Positions 41,089 through 54,494 of a DNA stretch of 64,000 bases are shown here, piece by piece. The DNA is taken from positions 3,405,124 through 3,469,123 of the forward strand of contig NZ_AP025460.1 in the NCBI RefSeq assembly GCF_024347315.1, in the 5' to 3' direction. The notes below the pieces were generated by a model. That model was not told where the DNA came from, did no database searches, and saw only the letters and a program-made list of their open reading frames with translations. Numbering within the stretch: the stretch's first letter is position 1; each line of letters begins with the position of its first letter. Source of the DNA: Vibrio atlanticus (GTDB taxonomy: Bacteria > Pseudomonadota > Gammaproteobacteria > Enterobacterales > Vibrionaceae). Both the position numbers and the translations under genes were made by a program.

Positions 41089-42003
41089 TTAGATCGCTTT
41101 ACGATGATCCAACCAATCTTGGTGAAGCTGTTCACTCGATCCTAAATACTTAACCATCCACTCGATCAACTTATGGTTGTCGTCTTTACGCCACACTAAG
41201 CAGCAATGACTCTGCGGGCTTGGCTCGGGTAATATTTTCTCTACCAGCAAACCTTGCTCAATAATAGGTGCGGCGATATGCCTTGGCATGTAACCCACCC
41301 CAACACCATTTTTAAGACACTCTATCGCACTGTACCAGTTAGGTAACAATAGTCGTCTTTGATTCGAAAAGTGCCCTGTGTGTCGCTTAGGCAGTACACT
41401 AGAGGTATCATCCAAACATATTGCTGGGTATTGACTGACAAAGGCTTCATTTAGGTTTTGCTCTCGCACACACGGGTGACTTGGTGACATGACAAATGCC
41501 CAATCTAACCGCCCCATATCTTTAACTTCAAAGTCACCACCAACCGGAATCGCCGAGGTTGCACCAATCACGACATCCGCCCTGCCCTGTGCAATGGCTT
41601 CCCAAGAGCCGTTAAACACTTCCATGTTAATCTGCAGCTCAGCGAACTCAAAGGTTTGATAAAACTCTTCAATCATAGGCTTCATCTTGTCGAGCTTAAC
41701 CACGTTATCAAGCGTTAAGCGCAAGGTTTTCTTCCAACCACGCGCAGCTCGGCGAGTCTGGGCACTGAGTTCTTCCATCTGTCTCAGCAGTTGACGAGCC
41801 TCTTCAATAAACAACTCACCTGCAGGTGTCAGCTCTACTTTTCTTGGTAACCGTCTGAAAAGTAGAACATCAAGCTCTTGCTCTACCTGCCTAACCCCAT
41901 AGCTGATCGCTGAGGGCACTTTGTGCAATTGTTCTGCCGCCGCAGTAAAACTGCCTAAGCGAGCAACAGTATCGAGCATTTCTAAAGAGGATTTAGAGAA
42001 CAT
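41089..42003 (-). CDS. punR: LysR-type regulator PunR (YdhB-like)
   Basis: The protein has 304 residues. The N-terminal winged helix-turn-helix (SLEMLDTVARLGSFTAAAEQLHKVPSAISYGVRQVEQEL...LFRRLPRKVELTPAGE) is followed by a LysR substrate-binding domain. The protein resembles E. coli YdhB/PunR, the activator of the purine-nucleoside exporter/importer gene punC. It is divergent from the punC homologue with a 163-base intergenic region, as expected for a LysR pair. The assignment rests on similarity and on this arrangement. Confidence 0.85.
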   Translation of the reverse strand: MFSKSSLEMLDTVARLGSFTAAAEQLHKVPSAISYGVRQVEQELDVLLFRRLPRKVELTPAGELFIEEARQLLRQMEELSAQTRRAARGWKKTLRLTLDNVVKLDKMKPMIEEFYQTFEFAELQINMEVFNGSWEAIAQGRADVVIGATSAIPVGGDFEVKDMGRLDWAFVMSPSHPCVREQNLNEAFVSQYPAICLDDTSSVLPKRHTGHFSNQRRLLLPNWYSAIECLKNGVGVGYMPRHIAAPIIEQGLLVEKILPEPSPQSHCCLVWRKDDNHKLIEWMVKYLGSSEQLHQDWLDHRKAI

Positions 42004-42125
42004 AAGCCTTCAAATTTTTTGATTGATAACCACATATTTTAGCGTTTTATTTTATCAGGTCTGAAAAATAGAATGTCAGCACAAATAAACAGGGGCTTTC
42101 ACTTCTGTATATCAAACAATTTTTT

Positions 42126-42142
42126 TGATGATAAAAACATCA
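42126..42142. promoter_or_regulatory. Candidate LysR operator between punR and punC
   Basis: TGATG-N7-CATCA is an inverted repeat within the divergent promoter region, 25 bases before the punC start. A second imperfect repeat ATCAAA...TTTGAT overlaps it just upstream. Either could be the PunR site. Confidence 0.45.
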
Positions 42143-42166
42143 CTACCTTTAGCTTAATGGCATCTT

Positions 42167-43378
42167 ATGAATATTTCTAAATTTCAATTGGTCTACCTTG
42201 CAGTACTTTCAATGCTTGGCTTTATTGCGACCGATATGTACCTTCCTGCATTTAAGGCAATGGAAGTTGATTTCGCAACCGGTCCAGAGCAGATTGCTCT
42301 GTCTCTAACGGTATTCCTTGGTGGTATGGCAATAGGTCAGCTTCTTTGGGGTCTGGCGAGTGACAAGTATGGTCACCGCAATACGTTGGCGGTTGGTCTT
42401 GTTATCTTTACTGCAGCGTCATTCGGCTTGGCATTCAGCACCGAGGTATGGCACCTACTAACACTACGCTTCATTCAAGCGATCGGTGTATGTGCGCCTG
42501 CGGTAATTTGGCAAGCAATGGTAATCAAGCGTTACTCTCAGAGCAGTAGCCAGCAAATTTTTGCGACTATCATGCCTCTAGTGGCGCTATCTCCAGCATT
42601 AGCACCTCAATTGGGTGTGTTGCTAGCAGACAGCTTTGGTTGGCACAGTATCTTTATCACATTGACGCTAATGGGCGCATTGTTGATCGCAACGACAATG
42701 GCTCAACCAAAAGAAGCGCCTGAAGTAAAGCAGACATCGATTAAGACAGACATCAAGATGTTGATAAAATCAAAACCTTACATGGGTAATGTTTTAATGT
42801 TTGCTTCGGCATCTGCAGCGTTCTTCGCTTACCTAACGGGTATGCCAGAGATAATGGCTCAGCTAGGTTATGAAGCAAAAGACATCGGTTTGAGCTTTAT
42901 CCCACAGACAATCGCGTTCATGGCGGGTGGTTATTTCGGTAAGCAAGCGGTGAAGAAATATGGCGATGGCGTTGTACTAAGAAATCTTATCGGTTTGTTC
43001 AGCGTTGCAGCGATGCTTATCTTCATTGCATCACAGTGGGAACTGACGTCAATCTGGCCTCTGCTTGCGCCTTTCTGTTTGATTGCAGTAGCAAACGGCG
43101 CACTTTACCCAATCGTAGTAAACCGTGCCCTATCAAGCGCAAAACAGAGTCCAGCAACGGCTGCAGGCCTACAGAACAGCCTTCAAATCAGCATTAGTAG
43201 CTTATCAAGCGCACTCGTTGCTGCAATGGCGAGCCAAGCACTGAGCGCAACAGGTATTGCAGTGGTGATTTGCTTAGGTACTTTGTGGGTTGGCTATATT
43301 GTTTCAAACAAAGAGCTTTCTGAACACTTCGCGACACCAGACAACTCTCGAGTGGTCGCTGACGAAAAACAAGACTAG
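42167..43378 (+). CDS. punC: MFS purine nucleoside transporter PunC (YdhC-like)
   Basis: The protein has 403 residues with 12 hydrophobic segments, an inner-membrane MFS carrier of the DHA1 drug:H+ antiporter group. The N-terminal LAVLSMLGFIATDMYLPAFKAM (motif D1-like), the loop GLASDKYGHRN (motif A) and RFIQAIGVCAPAVIWQA are close to E. coli YdhC, which transports purine nucleosides such as adenosine. Together with the divergent LysR gene the substrate call is reasonable; older annotation would read Bcr/CflA multidrug transporter. Confidence 0.85.
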   Translation: MNISKFQLVYLAVLSMLGFIATDMYLPAFKAMEVDFATGPEQIALSLTVFLGGMAIGQLLWGLASDKYGHRNTLAVGLVIFTAASFGLAFSTEVWHLLTLRFIQAIGVCAPAVIWQAMVIKRYSQSSSQQIFATIMPLVALSPALAPQLGVLLADSFGWHSIFITLTLMGALLIATTMAQPKEAPEVKQTSIKTDIKMLIKSKPYMGNVLMFASASAAFFAYLTGMPEIMAQLGYEAKDIGLSFIPQTIAFMAGGYFGKQAVKKYGDGVVLRNLIGLFSVAAMLIFIASQWELTSIWPLLAPFCLIAVANGALYPIVVNRALSSAKQSPATAAGLQNSLQISISSLSSALVAAMASQALSATGIAVVICLGTLWVGYIVSNKELSEHFATPDNSRVVADEKQD

Positions 43379-43397
43379 TTTCTAGGTTAAAGAAAAC

Positions 43398-43429
43398 AAA
43401 AAAGAGCGATATTAATCGCTCTTTTTTTA
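43398..43429 (+). terminator. Terminator after punC
   Basis: AAAAAAGAGCGAT-ATTA-ATCGCTCTTTTTTT forms a stem of about 13 bp with a T-run, 20 bases past punC. Confidence 0.9.
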
Positions 43430-43501
43430 TATCTAGATATCTAAGAAAAACCAATAGCAGTGCTATTAGCTCTATCGCAGTCATCTGATTTATAGTTGAG
43501 G

Positions 43502-44863
43502 CTACTTTTTCTTAGTCGGACGCTGCCAGTTGGCAATTTTACGTTCTTTCGCACGACTAATAACAAGCTCTTTCTCAGCAACATCACGAGTCACCGTTGA
43601 GCCTGCACCGACAGTTGCGCCGTTGCCAATAGTAACAGGTGCGATTAATTGGCTGTCTGAGCCAACAAATACGTCATCGCCAATGATGGTCTTAAACTTG
43701 TTCGCGCCATCGTAGTTACAAGTGATAGCACCCGCACCCACATTTACACGTTGACCGATCTCAGCATCACCTAGGTAAGTAAGGTGATTCGCTTTAGAAC
43801 CCTCACCAAGACGAGTGTTCTTCACTTCAACAAAGTTACCTACATGCGAATTGTTACGCATGTCAGCTCCTGGACGTAAGCGAGTGAAAGGACCAACCGT
43901 ACAGTCTTCACCAATTGTCGCACCTTCGATTACGCTGTATGGGCGAACGATAGTGTTGTCATCAATCTCACAGTCTTTCAATACACAACCAGTGCCGATA
44001 ACCACGTTATCACCAATGCTTACGCTACCTTCAATGATAACGTTAGTATCAATCTCAACATCCATACCGCACTGCAATTCACCGCGTAGATCAAAGCGGC
44101 TTGGGTCGCGTAACATTACGCCTTGCTTCAATAGCTTGTCTGCTTGTTCAGCTTGGTAAGCGCGCTCTAGACGAGCCAGTTGTGAGCGGTCGTTCACGCC
44201 TTCAACTTCAATTGGACTTACTGGATGTACAGCCTCAACCGCACGCCCTTCATCGTGAGCCGCTGCAATAACGTCAGTCAGGTAGTATTCACCTTGTGCG
44301 TTATCGTTGCTTAAGCCAGACAACCAACGCTTCAGATCGCCACCAGTAGCCACCATAACGCCAGTATTAATCTCTTTGATAAGCTTCTGCTCATCGGTTG
44401 CATCTTTTTGCTCAACGATAGCGACAACCGGGCCATTGCGACGAATGATACGACCGTAGCCCATCGGGTTGTCTAACACGACCGTTAGTAGTGCGATACC
44501 ACCGTTTGGTTGAGCGTCTAATAGGTTTTCAATGGTTTCTGGCGAGATAAGCGGAACATCACCGTATAGCACTAGTACTTTTTCATCATCAGCGAAATGT
44601 GCAGATGCCTGATCCACAGCGTGGCCAGTACCTAGCTGCTCAGCTTGCAGTGCCCAATTTACAGACTCTTCAGCTAGAGTAGCCTTCATCTGATCACCAC
44701 CGTGGCCGTATACCAGGTTAATATTTTGAGCACCTAAACCATTACATGTATCGATAACATGCTTCACCATTGGCTTACCCGCAAGCGTGTGCAGAACCTT
44801 TGGTGTGTTTGAATACATGCGAGTGCCTTTGCCCGCCGCGAGAATCACTGCGCTAAACTTCAT
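43502..44863 (-). CDS. glmU: Bifunctional UDP-GlcNAc pyrophosphorylase / glucosamine-1-P acetyltransferase
   Basis: The protein has 453 residues and makes UDP-GlcNAc for peptidoglycan and LPS. The N-terminal pyrophosphorylase has [11 protein letters not shown] (residues 8-18) and VLYGDVPL near 102. The C-terminal left-handed beta helix has hexapeptide repeats and [19 protein letters not shown] and [24 protein letters not shown] around the acetyltransferase site. The start at 44863 ([11 protein letters not shown]) is standard; the longer frame to 44920 has no support. It is downstream of the atp operon on the same strand, as in E. coli, with a terminator between. Confidence 0.97.
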   Translation of the reverse strand: MKFSAVILAAGKGTRMYSNTPKVLHTLAGKPMVKHVIDTCNGLGAQNINLVYGHGGDQMKATLAEESVNWALQAEQLGTGHAVDQASAHFADDEKVLVLYGDVPLISPETIENLLDAQPNGGIALLTVVLDNPMGYGRIIRRNGPVVAIVEQKDATDEQKLIKEINTGVMVATGGDLKRWLSGLSNDNAQGEYYLTDVIAAAHDEGRAVEAVHPVSPIEVEGVNDRSQLARLERAYQAEQADKLLKQGVMLRDPSRFDLRGELQCGMDVEIDTNVIIEGSVSIGDNVVIGTGCVLKDCEIDDNTIVRPYSVIEGATIGEDCTVGPFTRLRPGADMRNNSHVGNFVEVKNTRLGEGSKANHLTYLGDAEIGQRVNVGAGAITCNYDGANKFKTIIGDDVFVGSDSQLIAPVTIGNGATVGAGSTVTRDVAEKELVISRAKERKIANWQRPTKKK

Positions 44864-44992
44864 TGTAAACCTATCCAACAGTATTTTTATTAAGCCGATA
44901 TTGTAACCGTTTTTGGCCAAAAAATTAAATCACAATAACCATTTAACCAGTAGTGATGCTTAAAATATGCATTTTTCAGAACCTAAAAATGC

Positions 44993-45019
44993 AAAAAGGC
45001 GACCCTTAGGTCGCCTTTA
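44993..45019 (-). terminator. Terminator after atpC
   Basis: On the minus strand AAAGGCGACC-TAAG-GGTCGCCTTTTT forms a 10-bp stem with a T-run, about 27 bases after the atpC stop. It ends the atp operon before glmU. Confidence 0.92.
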
Positions 45020-45045
45020 TCTCAGAGTCTATAATCTTAAAAAGA

Positions 45046-45468
45046 TTAACGACGCTGCTTTGTCAGTTCGATAACTCGTAACTGAGCAATGGCTTTAGCC
45101 AGTTCACCGGCCGCTTGTGCGAAGTCTATGTCGCCATGCTGATTTTGGATATTCTCCACAGCCTTGCGTTTAGCTTCTTCCGCCTTTGCTGCGTCTAGCT
45201 CTTCACCACGGATAGCTGTATCAGCCAGTACAGTCGCTGTACCAGGCTGAACTTCTACCATACCACCAGAAACATAAATAATTTCTTCGTGGCCGTGCTG
45301 CTTAACAATACGCACCATACCAGGCTTGATAGCGGTCAGCAGTGGAGTGTGACCATGGAAAATACCAAGCTCACCCTCACTACCGGTCACCTGAAACGTC
45401 TCAACAAGACCAGAGAAAATTTGTTTCTCGGCACTTACAACGTCTAGGTGAAAGGTTATTGCTGCCAT
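45046..45468 (-). CDS. atpC: ATP synthase epsilon subunit
   Basis: The protein has 140 residues and is part of the F1 central stalk and an inhibitor of ATP hydrolysis. The N-terminal beta sandwich ([47 protein letters not shown]) is followed by two helices (about 90-138) typical of epsilon. It is the last gene of atpIBEFHAGDC, 18 bases after atpD. Confidence 0.98.
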   Translation of the reverse strand: MAAITFHLDVVSAEKQIFSGLVETFQVTGSEGELGIFHGHTPLLTAIKPGMVRIVKQHGHEEIIYVSGGMVEVQPGTATVLADTAIRGEELDAAKAEEAKRKAVENIQNQHGDIDFAQAAGELAKAIAQLRVIELTKQRR

Positions 45469-45486
45469 ATCGCCTCCTAGTTAGCC

Positions 45487-46908
<1,422 letters not shown>

Positions 46909-46924
46909 TTAGTTTTACCTAAGC

Positions 46925-47791
46925 TTAAACCGCAGCTGCGCCTGAAACGATCTCAGAAAGTTCTTGTGTAATCGCCGATTGACGGGCTTTGTTATACACA
47001 AGTTCTAAGTCATCAATAATGTCACCAGCATTATCTGTTGCTGATTTCATTGCAATCATTCGAGCCGCTTGCTCACAAGCAAGGTTCTCGACCACACCTT
47101 GGTACACTTGAGATTCGACATAGCGAACCAATAGTGCATCTAGTAGTGGTTTTGGCTCGGGCTCATAAATGTAGTCCCAAGAATGACTGCGTTTCATTTC
47201 TTCGCTGTCTGATTTAGGCAAAGGAAGTAATTGATCGATCGTTGGTTCTTGAACCATAGTGTTTTCAAACTTGTTGAACACTACGAACAGGCGATCTAGT
47301 TCGCCTTCATCATATTTCTTCAGCATAACGCTCACAGAGCCAATCAAGTCTTCAAGGCTTGGACGATCGCCCAGACCAGAAACTTGAGCTGCTACTTTCG
47401 CGCCGCTGTTGTTGAAAAATGCTGTTGCTTTAGAGCCTACAATTGCAAGCTCAACATCAGCACCTTTCTCAGACCAATCTTTCATGTCGTTCATGGCTTT
47501 CTTGAACAAGTTAATGTTCAAACCACCACAAAGACCACGGTCTGTAGAAACGATGATGTAACCAACACGTTTGGCTTCACGTTCCTCAAGATAAGGATGC
47601 TTATACTCGAGGCTACCATTAGCCAAATGACCGATCACTTTACGCATTGTTTCTGCATATGGACGAGTAGCTTCCATTGCGTCTTGAGAACGACGCATTT
47701 TTGAAGCTGCTACCATTTCCATTGCTTTCGTAATCTTCTGTGTGCTTTTAACACTACCGATTTTATTACGTATCTCTTTTGCGCCGGCCAT
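46925..47791 (-). CDS. atpG: ATP synthase gamma subunit
   Basis: The protein has 288 residues and is the rotor shaft of F1. The N-terminal helix [33 protein letters not shown] and the C-terminal helix [48 protein letters not shown] form the coiled coil. [10 protein letters not shown] is in the Rossmann-like domain. The length equals the E. coli protein. Confidence 0.99.
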   Translation of the reverse strand: MAGAKEIRNKIGSVKSTQKITKAMEMVAASKMRRSQDAMEATRPYAETMRKVIGHLANGSLEYKHPYLEEREAKRVGYIIVSTDRGLCGGLNINLFKKAMNDMKDWSEKGADVELAIVGSKATAFFNNSGAKVAAQVSGLGDRPSLEDLIGSVSVMLKKYDEGELDRLFVVFNKFENTMVQEPTIDQLLPLPKSDSEEMKRSHSWDYIYEPEPKPLLDALLVRYVESQVYQGVVENLACEQAARMIAMKSATDNAGDIIDDLELVYNKARQSAITQELSEIVSGAAAV

Positions 47792-47839
47792 CGTTACTCT
47801 CCGTTAATGGTATGAGGTGGCCCTAAGACCACCTACCAA

Positions 47840-49381
47840 TTACCAGGTCTGGGTTGCCTTGAAATCGTCAACAAGCTTCTTCAGCTCAGCTTCGATTTCT
47901 TTGTTGAAAGCACCCGTTGCGTCGATCTGTGTTGCTAGATCAGCGTATTGACCACGAGCAAACGACAGTAAAGCAGCTTCAAAGTCTAGAACTTTAGAAA
48001 GTTCAACGTCTTGAAGGTATCCACGCTCTGCAGCGAAGATTACTAGAGCTTGGTCAAATACAGACATAGGAGCGTATTGCTTCTGCTTCATCAGTTCTGT
48101 AACTTTTTGACCGTGGTCTAGCTGCTTCTTAGTCGCTTCATCAAGATCCGAAGAGAACTGAGCAAATGCTGCAAGTTCACGGTATTGAGCTAGAGCAGTA
48201 CGGATACCGCCAGATAGCTTCTTGATGATTTTAGTCTGCGCCGAACCACCTACACGAGAAACTGAGATACCTGGGTCAACAGCTGGACGTACGCCCGCGT
48301 TGAATAGCTCAGTTTGTAGGAAGATCTGACCATCAGTAATCGAGATTACGTTCGTTGGTACGAATGCAGATACGTCACCAGCTTGCGTTTCGATGATAGG
48401 AAGAGCTGTTAAAGAACCAGTCTTGCCTGTCACTTCGCCGTTAGTGAATTTTTCTACGTATGCTTCGCTTACACGAGCTGCACGCTCAAGTAGACGAGAG
48501 TGAAGGTAGAAAACATCACCTGGGAACGCTTCACGACCTGGTGGACGCTTAAGTAGTAGCGAGATTTGACGGTAAGCGACAGCTTGCTTAGATAGATCAT
48601 CATAAACAATCAGTGCATCTTCACCGCGATCACGGAAGTATTCGCCCATCGCACAACCAGCATACGGTGCAAGGTATTGCAGCGCTGCAGATTCGGAAGC
48701 AGATGCAACAACAACAACAGTGTTTGCTAGTGCGCCGTGCTCTTCTAGTTTGCGAACTACGTTAGCAATAGTCGACGCTTTTTGGCCGATAGCTACGTAG
48801 ATAGAGAAAATACCAGAATCTTTTTGGTTAATAATCGCATCGATCGCCATCGCTGTTTTACCAGTCTGACGGTCACCGATTACTAGCTCACGTTGACCAC
48901 GACCGATAGGGATCATTGAGTCAACAGACTTGTAACCAGTTTGAACAGGTTGATCTACCGATTTACGGTCGATTACACCTGGTGCGATAATTTCTACAGG
49001 CGAAGTCAATTTAGCTTCGATTGGACCTTTACCATCAATTGGCTCACCTAGCGTGTTTACAACACGACCAAGCATTTCAGGACCTACTGGTACTTCTAGA
49101 ATACGACCAGTACCTGTAACTTTCATGCCTTCCTGTAGGTCAGCATACGGGCCCATTACAACAGCACCAACCGAATCACGGTTCAAGTTTAGTGCTAGCG
49201 CGTAACGGCCACCCGGTAGTTCGATCATTTCACCTTGCATCACGTCCGCTAGGCCGTGGATGCTAAGGATGCCATCGCTTACAGAAACGATAGTACCTTC
49301 ATTGCGAGCTTCACTAACAACGTCGAAAGATTCAATACGTTGTTTAATTAGATCGCTAATTTCAGTGGAATTAAGTTGCAT
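47840..49381 (-). CDS. atpA: ATP synthase alpha subunit
   Basis: The protein has 513 residues and is the non-catalytic nucleotide-binding F1 subunit. [19 protein letters not shown] is the typical start; the longer frame to 49411 overlaps atpH and is not used. Walker [14 protein letters not shown] lies near 169, and [46 protein letters not shown] follows. The C-terminal helical part is normal. Spacing to atpG is 48 bases. Confidence 0.99.
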   Translation of the reverse strand: MQLNSTEISDLIKQRIESFDVVSEARNEGTIVSVSDGILSIHGLADVMQGEMIELPGGRYALALNLNRDSVGAVVMGPYADLQEGMKVTGTGRILEVPVGPEMLGRVVNTLGEPIDGKGPIEAKLTSPVEIIAPGVIDRKSVDQPVQTGYKSVDSMIPIGRGQRELVIGDRQTGKTAMAIDAIINQKDSGIFSIYVAIGQKASTIANVVRKLEEHGALANTVVVVASASESAALQYLAPYAGCAMGEYFRDRGEDALIVYDDLSKQAVAYRQISLLLKRPPGREAFPGDVFYLHSRLLERAARVSEAYVEKFTNGEVTGKTGSLTALPIIETQAGDVSAFVPTNVISITDGQIFLQTELFNAGVRPAVDPGISVSRVGGSAQTKIIKKLSGGIRTALAQYRELAAFAQFSSDLDEATKKQLDHGQKVTELMKQKQYAPMSVFDQALVIFAAERGYLQDVELSKVLDFEAALLSFARGQYADLATQIDATGAFNKEIEAELKKLVDDFKATQTW

Positions 49382-49394
49382 GCTCCAATCCCCA

Positions 49395-49928
49395 TTAAGA
49401 CTGCAATGCATCGCTCAGGCGGTCTAAACGACTGCGCGCTGAGTTATCGATGACTAGGTCTCCGGCTCGAATAATAACTCCACTAAGTAGAGTCTCATCT
49501 ATACTGCAATTCAGCTGAACTTTGCGCGCTAAGCGCTGTTCCAATTTGCTGCTGATCTCTGCACGTTGTTCTTCAGAAAGTTCTACCGCTGAAGTTACTT
49601 CAACGTCGATCTCTTTCTCATACTCTTTTTTGAGTATAAAGAACTCTTTACAAACATCAGGAAAAGCCATTAAGCGGCCATTCTCTGCCATCACTTTAAT
49701 TAAGTTCTGACCGAATTCATCAAATTGTTCGCCACAAATTACAATGAATACTTCAGCTAATTTTTCAGCAGTCATAGAACCGCTTAATAAATTGTGAACA
49801 TCATCATTTTGTGCCACTTCGGCAGCAAAAGTAAGCATTTGACCCCATTGGTCTAGCTCACCTTTATCTACCGCAAAGTCAAACGCTGCTTTAGCATAGG
49901 GGCGTGCGATTGTAGTCAAATCAGACAT
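49395..49928 (-). CDS. atpH: ATP synthase delta subunit
   Basis: The protein has 177 residues and links the peripheral stalk to F1. The N-terminal [23 protein letters not shown] and the C-terminal [31 protein letters not shown] are the family signatures. It is 15 bases after atpF and 13 bases before atpA. Confidence 0.98.
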   Translation of the reverse strand: MSDLTTIARPYAKAAFDFAVDKGELDQWGQMLTFAAEVAQNDDVHNLLSGSMTAEKLAEVFIVICGEQFDEFGQNLIKVMAENGRLMAFPDVCKEFFILKKEYEKEIDVEVTSAVELSEEQRAEISSKLEQRLARKVQLNCSIDETLLSGVIIRAGDLVIDNSARSRLDRLSDALQS

Positions 49929-49943
49929 ATACAGCCCCTTGCT

Positions 49944-50414
49944 TTAAAGTTTTGCAGTAATGTTGTTAAGAAGATCATCGTGTACATCTTTATCGATTGT
50001 ACGTTCAAGGATTTTCTCAGCACCAGCTATAGCCAGAGTTGCGACTTGTTTGCGCAGGTCATCACGGGCACGTGTACGCTCTGCTTCAATTTCTGCTTCA
50101 GCTTGCGCTAAGATCTTCTGGCGTTCTGCCTGAGCCTCTTCGCGTGCTTCATCAATAATTTGAGCTTTACGTTTGTTTGCCTGATCAATAACCTCAGTTG
50201 CAGTGCGCTTTGCTTCTTTCATTTGCTCAGAAGCGTTGGCTTGTGCCAGGTTCAAGTCTTTAGCAGCGCGTTCAGCGGCTACCAGACCGTCAGCAATTTT
50301 TTTCTGACGTTCTTCAATTGCTTGCATGATTGGTGGCCATACATATTTCATGCAGAACCAAACAAACAGTGAAAAAGCAATTGCTTGACCTAGCAGAGTT
50401 GCGTTCATATTCAC
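49944..50414 (-). CDS. atpF: ATP synthase b subunit
   Basis: The protein has 156 residues. One N-terminal membrane helix ([24 protein letters not shown], about 5-27) is followed by a long charged coiled-coil helix (about 30-140) rich in Glu, Lys and Ala that forms the peripheral stalk dimer. The length equals E. coli b. Confidence 0.98.
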   Translation of the reverse strand: MNMNATLLGQAIAFSLFVWFCMKYVWPPIMQAIEERQKKIADGLVAAERAAKDLNLAQANASEQMKEAKRTATEVIDQANKRKAQIIDEAREEAQAERQKILAQAEAEIEAERTRARDDLRKQVATLAIAGAEKILERTIDKDVHDDLLNNITAKL

Positions 50415-50473
50415 AACAGCTACCCCTCGTTAAGAATCAACTACAAAAATTTAATTAACTATTTAGAAGTTAA

Positions 50474-50731
<258 letters not shown>

Positions 50732-50780
50732 TTACGTTCTCCGATTAACATTAATAGTTAGAATAAAGCTTAAAAATTTT

Positions 50781-51581
<801 letters not shown>

Positions 51582-51586
51582 TCATC

Positions 51587-51976
51587 CTATTTTTTATTGT
51601 TAATGAAAAGCACTGGCGCAAAGATATTAATACCTAGAACCAGTAAATAGGTCAGTTTGAGGGGAATTAATTCCACCTGCATATACATGTAGACGATAGA
51701 GAATAGTAGAACTGTGATTAAGATTTTTAGCGCTTCACCTGCATAGAACGACGCCGCAACTAACTTAGTTGCGCGAGCTCCACAAAATAGAAAAGCACAC
51801 ACACAAAAAACTACATTCGCGATGACAAAAATACCGCCACCGATTAATGCAGCAAAACCCCAATCAGGATTAACAGCTAAACCTAACCCTATCGCCACTA
51901 ATATAACCGCGCTAAGCTCGATCAATAACATTTGCTTTGCAAGCACTCGTCCTGGTCTTGCTAACGCCGCTACCAT
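51587..51976 (-). CDS. atpI: ATP synthase I protein
   Basis: The protein has 129 residues with four hydrophobic segments, typical of AtpI, which helps assemble the c-ring but is not part of the final enzyme. It is first in the operon, has an ATG start with GAGG upstream, and is preceded by a clear promoter. AtpI sequences diverge widely, so the call leans on position and membrane pattern. Confidence 0.9.
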   Translation of the reverse strand: MVAALARPGRVLAKQMLLIELSAVILVAIGLGLAVNPDWGFAALIGGGIFVIANVVFCVCAFLFCGARATKLVAASFYAGEALKILITVLLFSIVYMYMQVELIPLKLTYLLVLGINIFAPVLFINNKK

Positions 51977-52041
51977 GTATTCGTTCCTCTTTTAAGCCTA
52001 CTTTGATACTCGCTTAAAAGCGTGCTGATAAATTGGCGAAA

Positions 52042-52069
52042 ATTATACGTTCAGCCAAATTGATTGCAA
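52042..52069 (-). promoter_or_regulatory. atp operon promoter
   Basis: The minus strand has -35 TTGCAA (52064-52069), a 16-base spacer and a perfect -10 TATAAT (52042-52047), 65 bases before the atpI start. Confidence 0.8.
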
Positions 52070-52168
52070 TAAGAATGCAGCAATCATTTACATTTTTGTA
52101 TACAAACCGACAACTTTTGTACGAAATCACTTGTTCATTACATAATTGACCTAAATCAATTATCTCAC

Positions 52169-53050
52169 TTAGTACTCTAATTTAGCAATAAGTTGATCTA
52201 ATTTGTGAGGCTCATCAAGAGTAATTGTCACTTTTGACTTCCCACTAACAGAACGAGTAACTGAAACGTTTGCTTGCAATTTTTCCGTGAGTCTTCGTGA
52301 AAGTTCGATAGCTTCAGTGTCTTCTTGCTTCGATTCTGATTCAACGTCTGGCTTTAAGCACTTTTTAACAAGCTGCTCAGTTTGACGCACGGTCATTTTT
52401 TTGGTTGCCGCAGTGTTTGCTGCCTCAACCTGGGTATCGCCTTCGAGCGCAAGCAATGCTCTAGCATGCCCCATTTCCAGGTGTTTGTTGGAAACTAAAC
52501 CTTTTACTTCATTTTCGAGCTGATTTAGACGTAATAAGTTACTAACCGTTGCTCTCGATTTACCGATCACTTCAGCAACTTGTTGATGTGTCAGCTCAAA
52601 TTCGTTCTGCAAGCGCTCTAACGCTTGTGCTTCTTCGATAGCATTCAAGTCTTCACGCTGAATGTTCTCGATCAATGCCATCGCAATCGCGGCCTTGTCT
52701 TCGACTCTCTTAATTAGACATGGCACTTGCTTAAGGCCAGCTTGACGAGCAGCTCTCCAACGACGTTCGCCAGCAATAATCTCAAACTGGTCGTGTGCTA
52801 AGGGGCGTACAACGATTGGCTGAATAATACCTTGAGATTGGATTGATGCTGCCAGCTCTTCTAGCGCTTCCGGCGCAATATCCTTACGCGGTTGATATAC
52901 ACCTGGCTTTAAGCAACCAACAGCCAATTCGATAAGCTCACCATCAGCCGACAACGCCTGACTATAAGAAGCAACTTGCTGCTTTTCACGAGCTAATGAG
53001 CTAGTTGCAAGCAATGCATCTAGCCCCTTTCCTAAACCACGCTTAGACAT
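52169..53050 (-). CDS. parB: Chromosome-partitioning protein ParB
   Basis: The protein has 293 residues and is a CTP-binding clamp loaded at parS sites near the origin. The N-terminus KRGLGKGLDALLA is typical. ELAVGCLKPGVYQPRKDI and IAGERRWRAARQAGL (box II) lie in the CTPase domain, LIENIQREDLNAIEEAQAL follows, and the helix-turn-helix TQQ-like segment is LTHQQVAEVIGKSRATVSNLLRL near 160-185. The C-terminal dimerisation domain is about 235-293. It follows parA by 23 bases. No parS was found in the window (see rejected items). Confidence 0.97.
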   Translation of the reverse strand: MSKRGLGKGLDALLATSSLAREKQQVASYSQALSADGELIELAVGCLKPGVYQPRKDIAPEALEELAASIQSQGIIQPIVVRPLAHDQFEIIAGERRWRAARQAGLKQVPCLIKRVEDKAAIAMALIENIQREDLNAIEEAQALERLQNEFELTHQQVAEVIGKSRATVSNLLRLNQLENEVKGLVSNKHLEMGHARALLALEGDTQVEAANTAATKKMTVRQTEQLVKKCLKPDVESESKQEDTEAIELSRRLTEKLQANVSVTRSVSGKSKVTITLDEPHKLDQLIAKLEY

Positions 53051-53073
53051 TGAGCGAATTCCTTTGGTTGGAC

Positions 53074-53847
53074 CTATACTGGGACTTCTTCACGACGTAA
53101 CATTTCGCCAGCAAGAGCAAGATATGCCTTAGCTCCTGCAGAATATTTGTCGTAGTACATTGCTGGCTTGCCATGACTCGGCGCTTCTGCCAGACGCACA
53201 TTTCTAGGGATCACAGTTCGATAGACTTTGCTACCGAAGTGCTTTTTGAGTTGATCAGACACTTCGTTCGATAAGCGGTTACGAGGATCGTACATAGTAC
53301 GCAGAAGACCTTCAATCTTCAGATTCTCATTTACCACTGCAGCGAGCTTGCTAATGGTATCCATCAACGCAGTCAAACCTTCCAGAGCAAAGTATTCACA
53401 TTGCATAGGAACCAATACGGAATCGGCCGCAGCCATCGCATTAATTGTAAGAAGATTTAATGACGGTGGGCAATCGATAAAGATGAAATCATAGTTATTA
53501 CGAATGGATGCCAACGCGTTCTTTAGGCGAACTTCACGAGCAAACACTTCCATCAATTTGATTTCTGCCGCTGTAACATCACCATTTGCGGCGATAAGGT
53601 CATAATTGCCAGATGTACTTCGGCAAACTACCTCATCAAATGGGGTGTCTTCAACCAGCAAATCGTAAGCAGTTGCTTCAACCTGATACTTGTCAACACC
53701 GCTCGCCATCGTGGCATTACCTTGAGGATCGAGGTCAACAACCAATATCTTGCGCTTTGTTGCCGCCATTGATGCTGCCAAGTTAATGCAAGTTGTTGTT
53801 TTTCCTACGCCACCCTTCTGGTTGGCAATTGCTACGATTTTACCCAC
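53074..53847 (-). CDS. parA: Chromosome-partitioning ATPase ParA (GTG start)
   Basis: The protein has 257 residues and is the Walker-type ATPase that moves ParB-bound origins. It carries deviant Walker A KGGVGKTTTCINLA (residues 11-24), DLDPQGNATM (A' motif) and FIDCPPSLNLLTINAM (Walker B). The start is GTG at 53847, since MGKIVAIANQKGG fits the family and no upstream ATG exists. It lies 14 bases after rsmG, in the conserved mnmG-rsmG-parA-parB order. Confidence 0.98.
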   Translation of the reverse strand: MGKIVAIANQKGGVGKTTTCINLAASMAATKRKILVVDLDPQGNATMASGVDKYQVEATAYDLLVEDTPFDEVVCRSTSGNYDLIAANGDVTAAEIKLMEVFAREVRLKNALASIRNNYDFIFIDCPPSLNLLTINAMAAADSVLVPMQCEYFALEGLTALMDTISKLAAVVNENLKIEGLLRTMYDPRNRLSNEVSDQLKKHFGSKVYRTVIPRNVRLAEAPSHGKPAMYYDKYSAGAKAYLALAGEMLRREEVPV

Positions 53848-53861
53848 TATGGCCTCGCTGA

Positions 53862-54494
53862 TTATCCCTGACGCGATAAAGTAACTAGATGACGCTCTCC
53901 ATCAAGCTCTGGCACTTGCAAAGCTTTAATGTCTGCCACTGAACACCATTCAGGTAACAGGTCGATTTCGTCTCTAGGATGTTGTCCCTTAAGAGCCAAA
54001 AATACACCGGATTGCTCTTTAGGTAAATGATGACACCACTCTACCATGTCTGTCATTGATGCAAATGCGCGACTGAGCACGGCATCAAACTTTTCTTCTG
54101 GTTGAAATTCTTCAACGCGGCTTTGAATCGGCACCACGTTGTCGATCCCCAGCTCATGAATCACTTGCTTGATAAAGCGAATACGCTTACCCAAGCTGTC
54201 TAGCAAGTAAAACTCGCAGTCAGGATTCATGATTGAGAGCGGAATCCCAGGAAGGCCAGGGCCTGTGCCAACGTCAATAAAGCGCTTGCCTTGTAAGTGA
54301 GTGCTAACAATGATGCTATCTAAGATATGTTTCACCATCATTTCTTGCGGATCACGAACTGACGTAAGATTGTATGCTTTGTTCCACTTGTTTAGTAACT
54401 CAACATAGCCAACCAATTGGCTGCGTTGCTTTTCAGATACTTCAAGTTCAGTCTGGCCAATCAGGTGATCCAGTTTTTCGCGTAATGCGCTCAT
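53862..54494 (-). CDS. rsmG: 16S rRNA (guanine-527-N7)-methyltransferase
   Basis: The protein has 210 residues. The SAM-binding motif is [18 protein letters not shown] near residues 68-85, preceded by [29 protein letters not shown] and followed by a typical [10 protein letters not shown] and SRAFASM. Loss of this enzyme gives low-level streptomycin resistance in other bacteria. Its ATG shares a base with the mnmG stop (TAATG), so the two are translationally coupled. Confidence 0.98.
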   Translation of the reverse strand: MSALREKLDHLIGQTELEVSEKQRSQLVGYVELLNKWNKAYNLTSVRDPQEMMVKHILDSIIVSTHLQGKRFIDVGTGPGLPGIPLSIMNPDCEFYLLDSLGKRIRFIKQVIHELGIDNVVPIQSRVEEFQPEEKFDAVLSRAFASMTDMVEWCHHLPKEQSGVFLALKGQHPRDEIDLLPEWCSVADIKALQVPELDGERHLVTLSRQG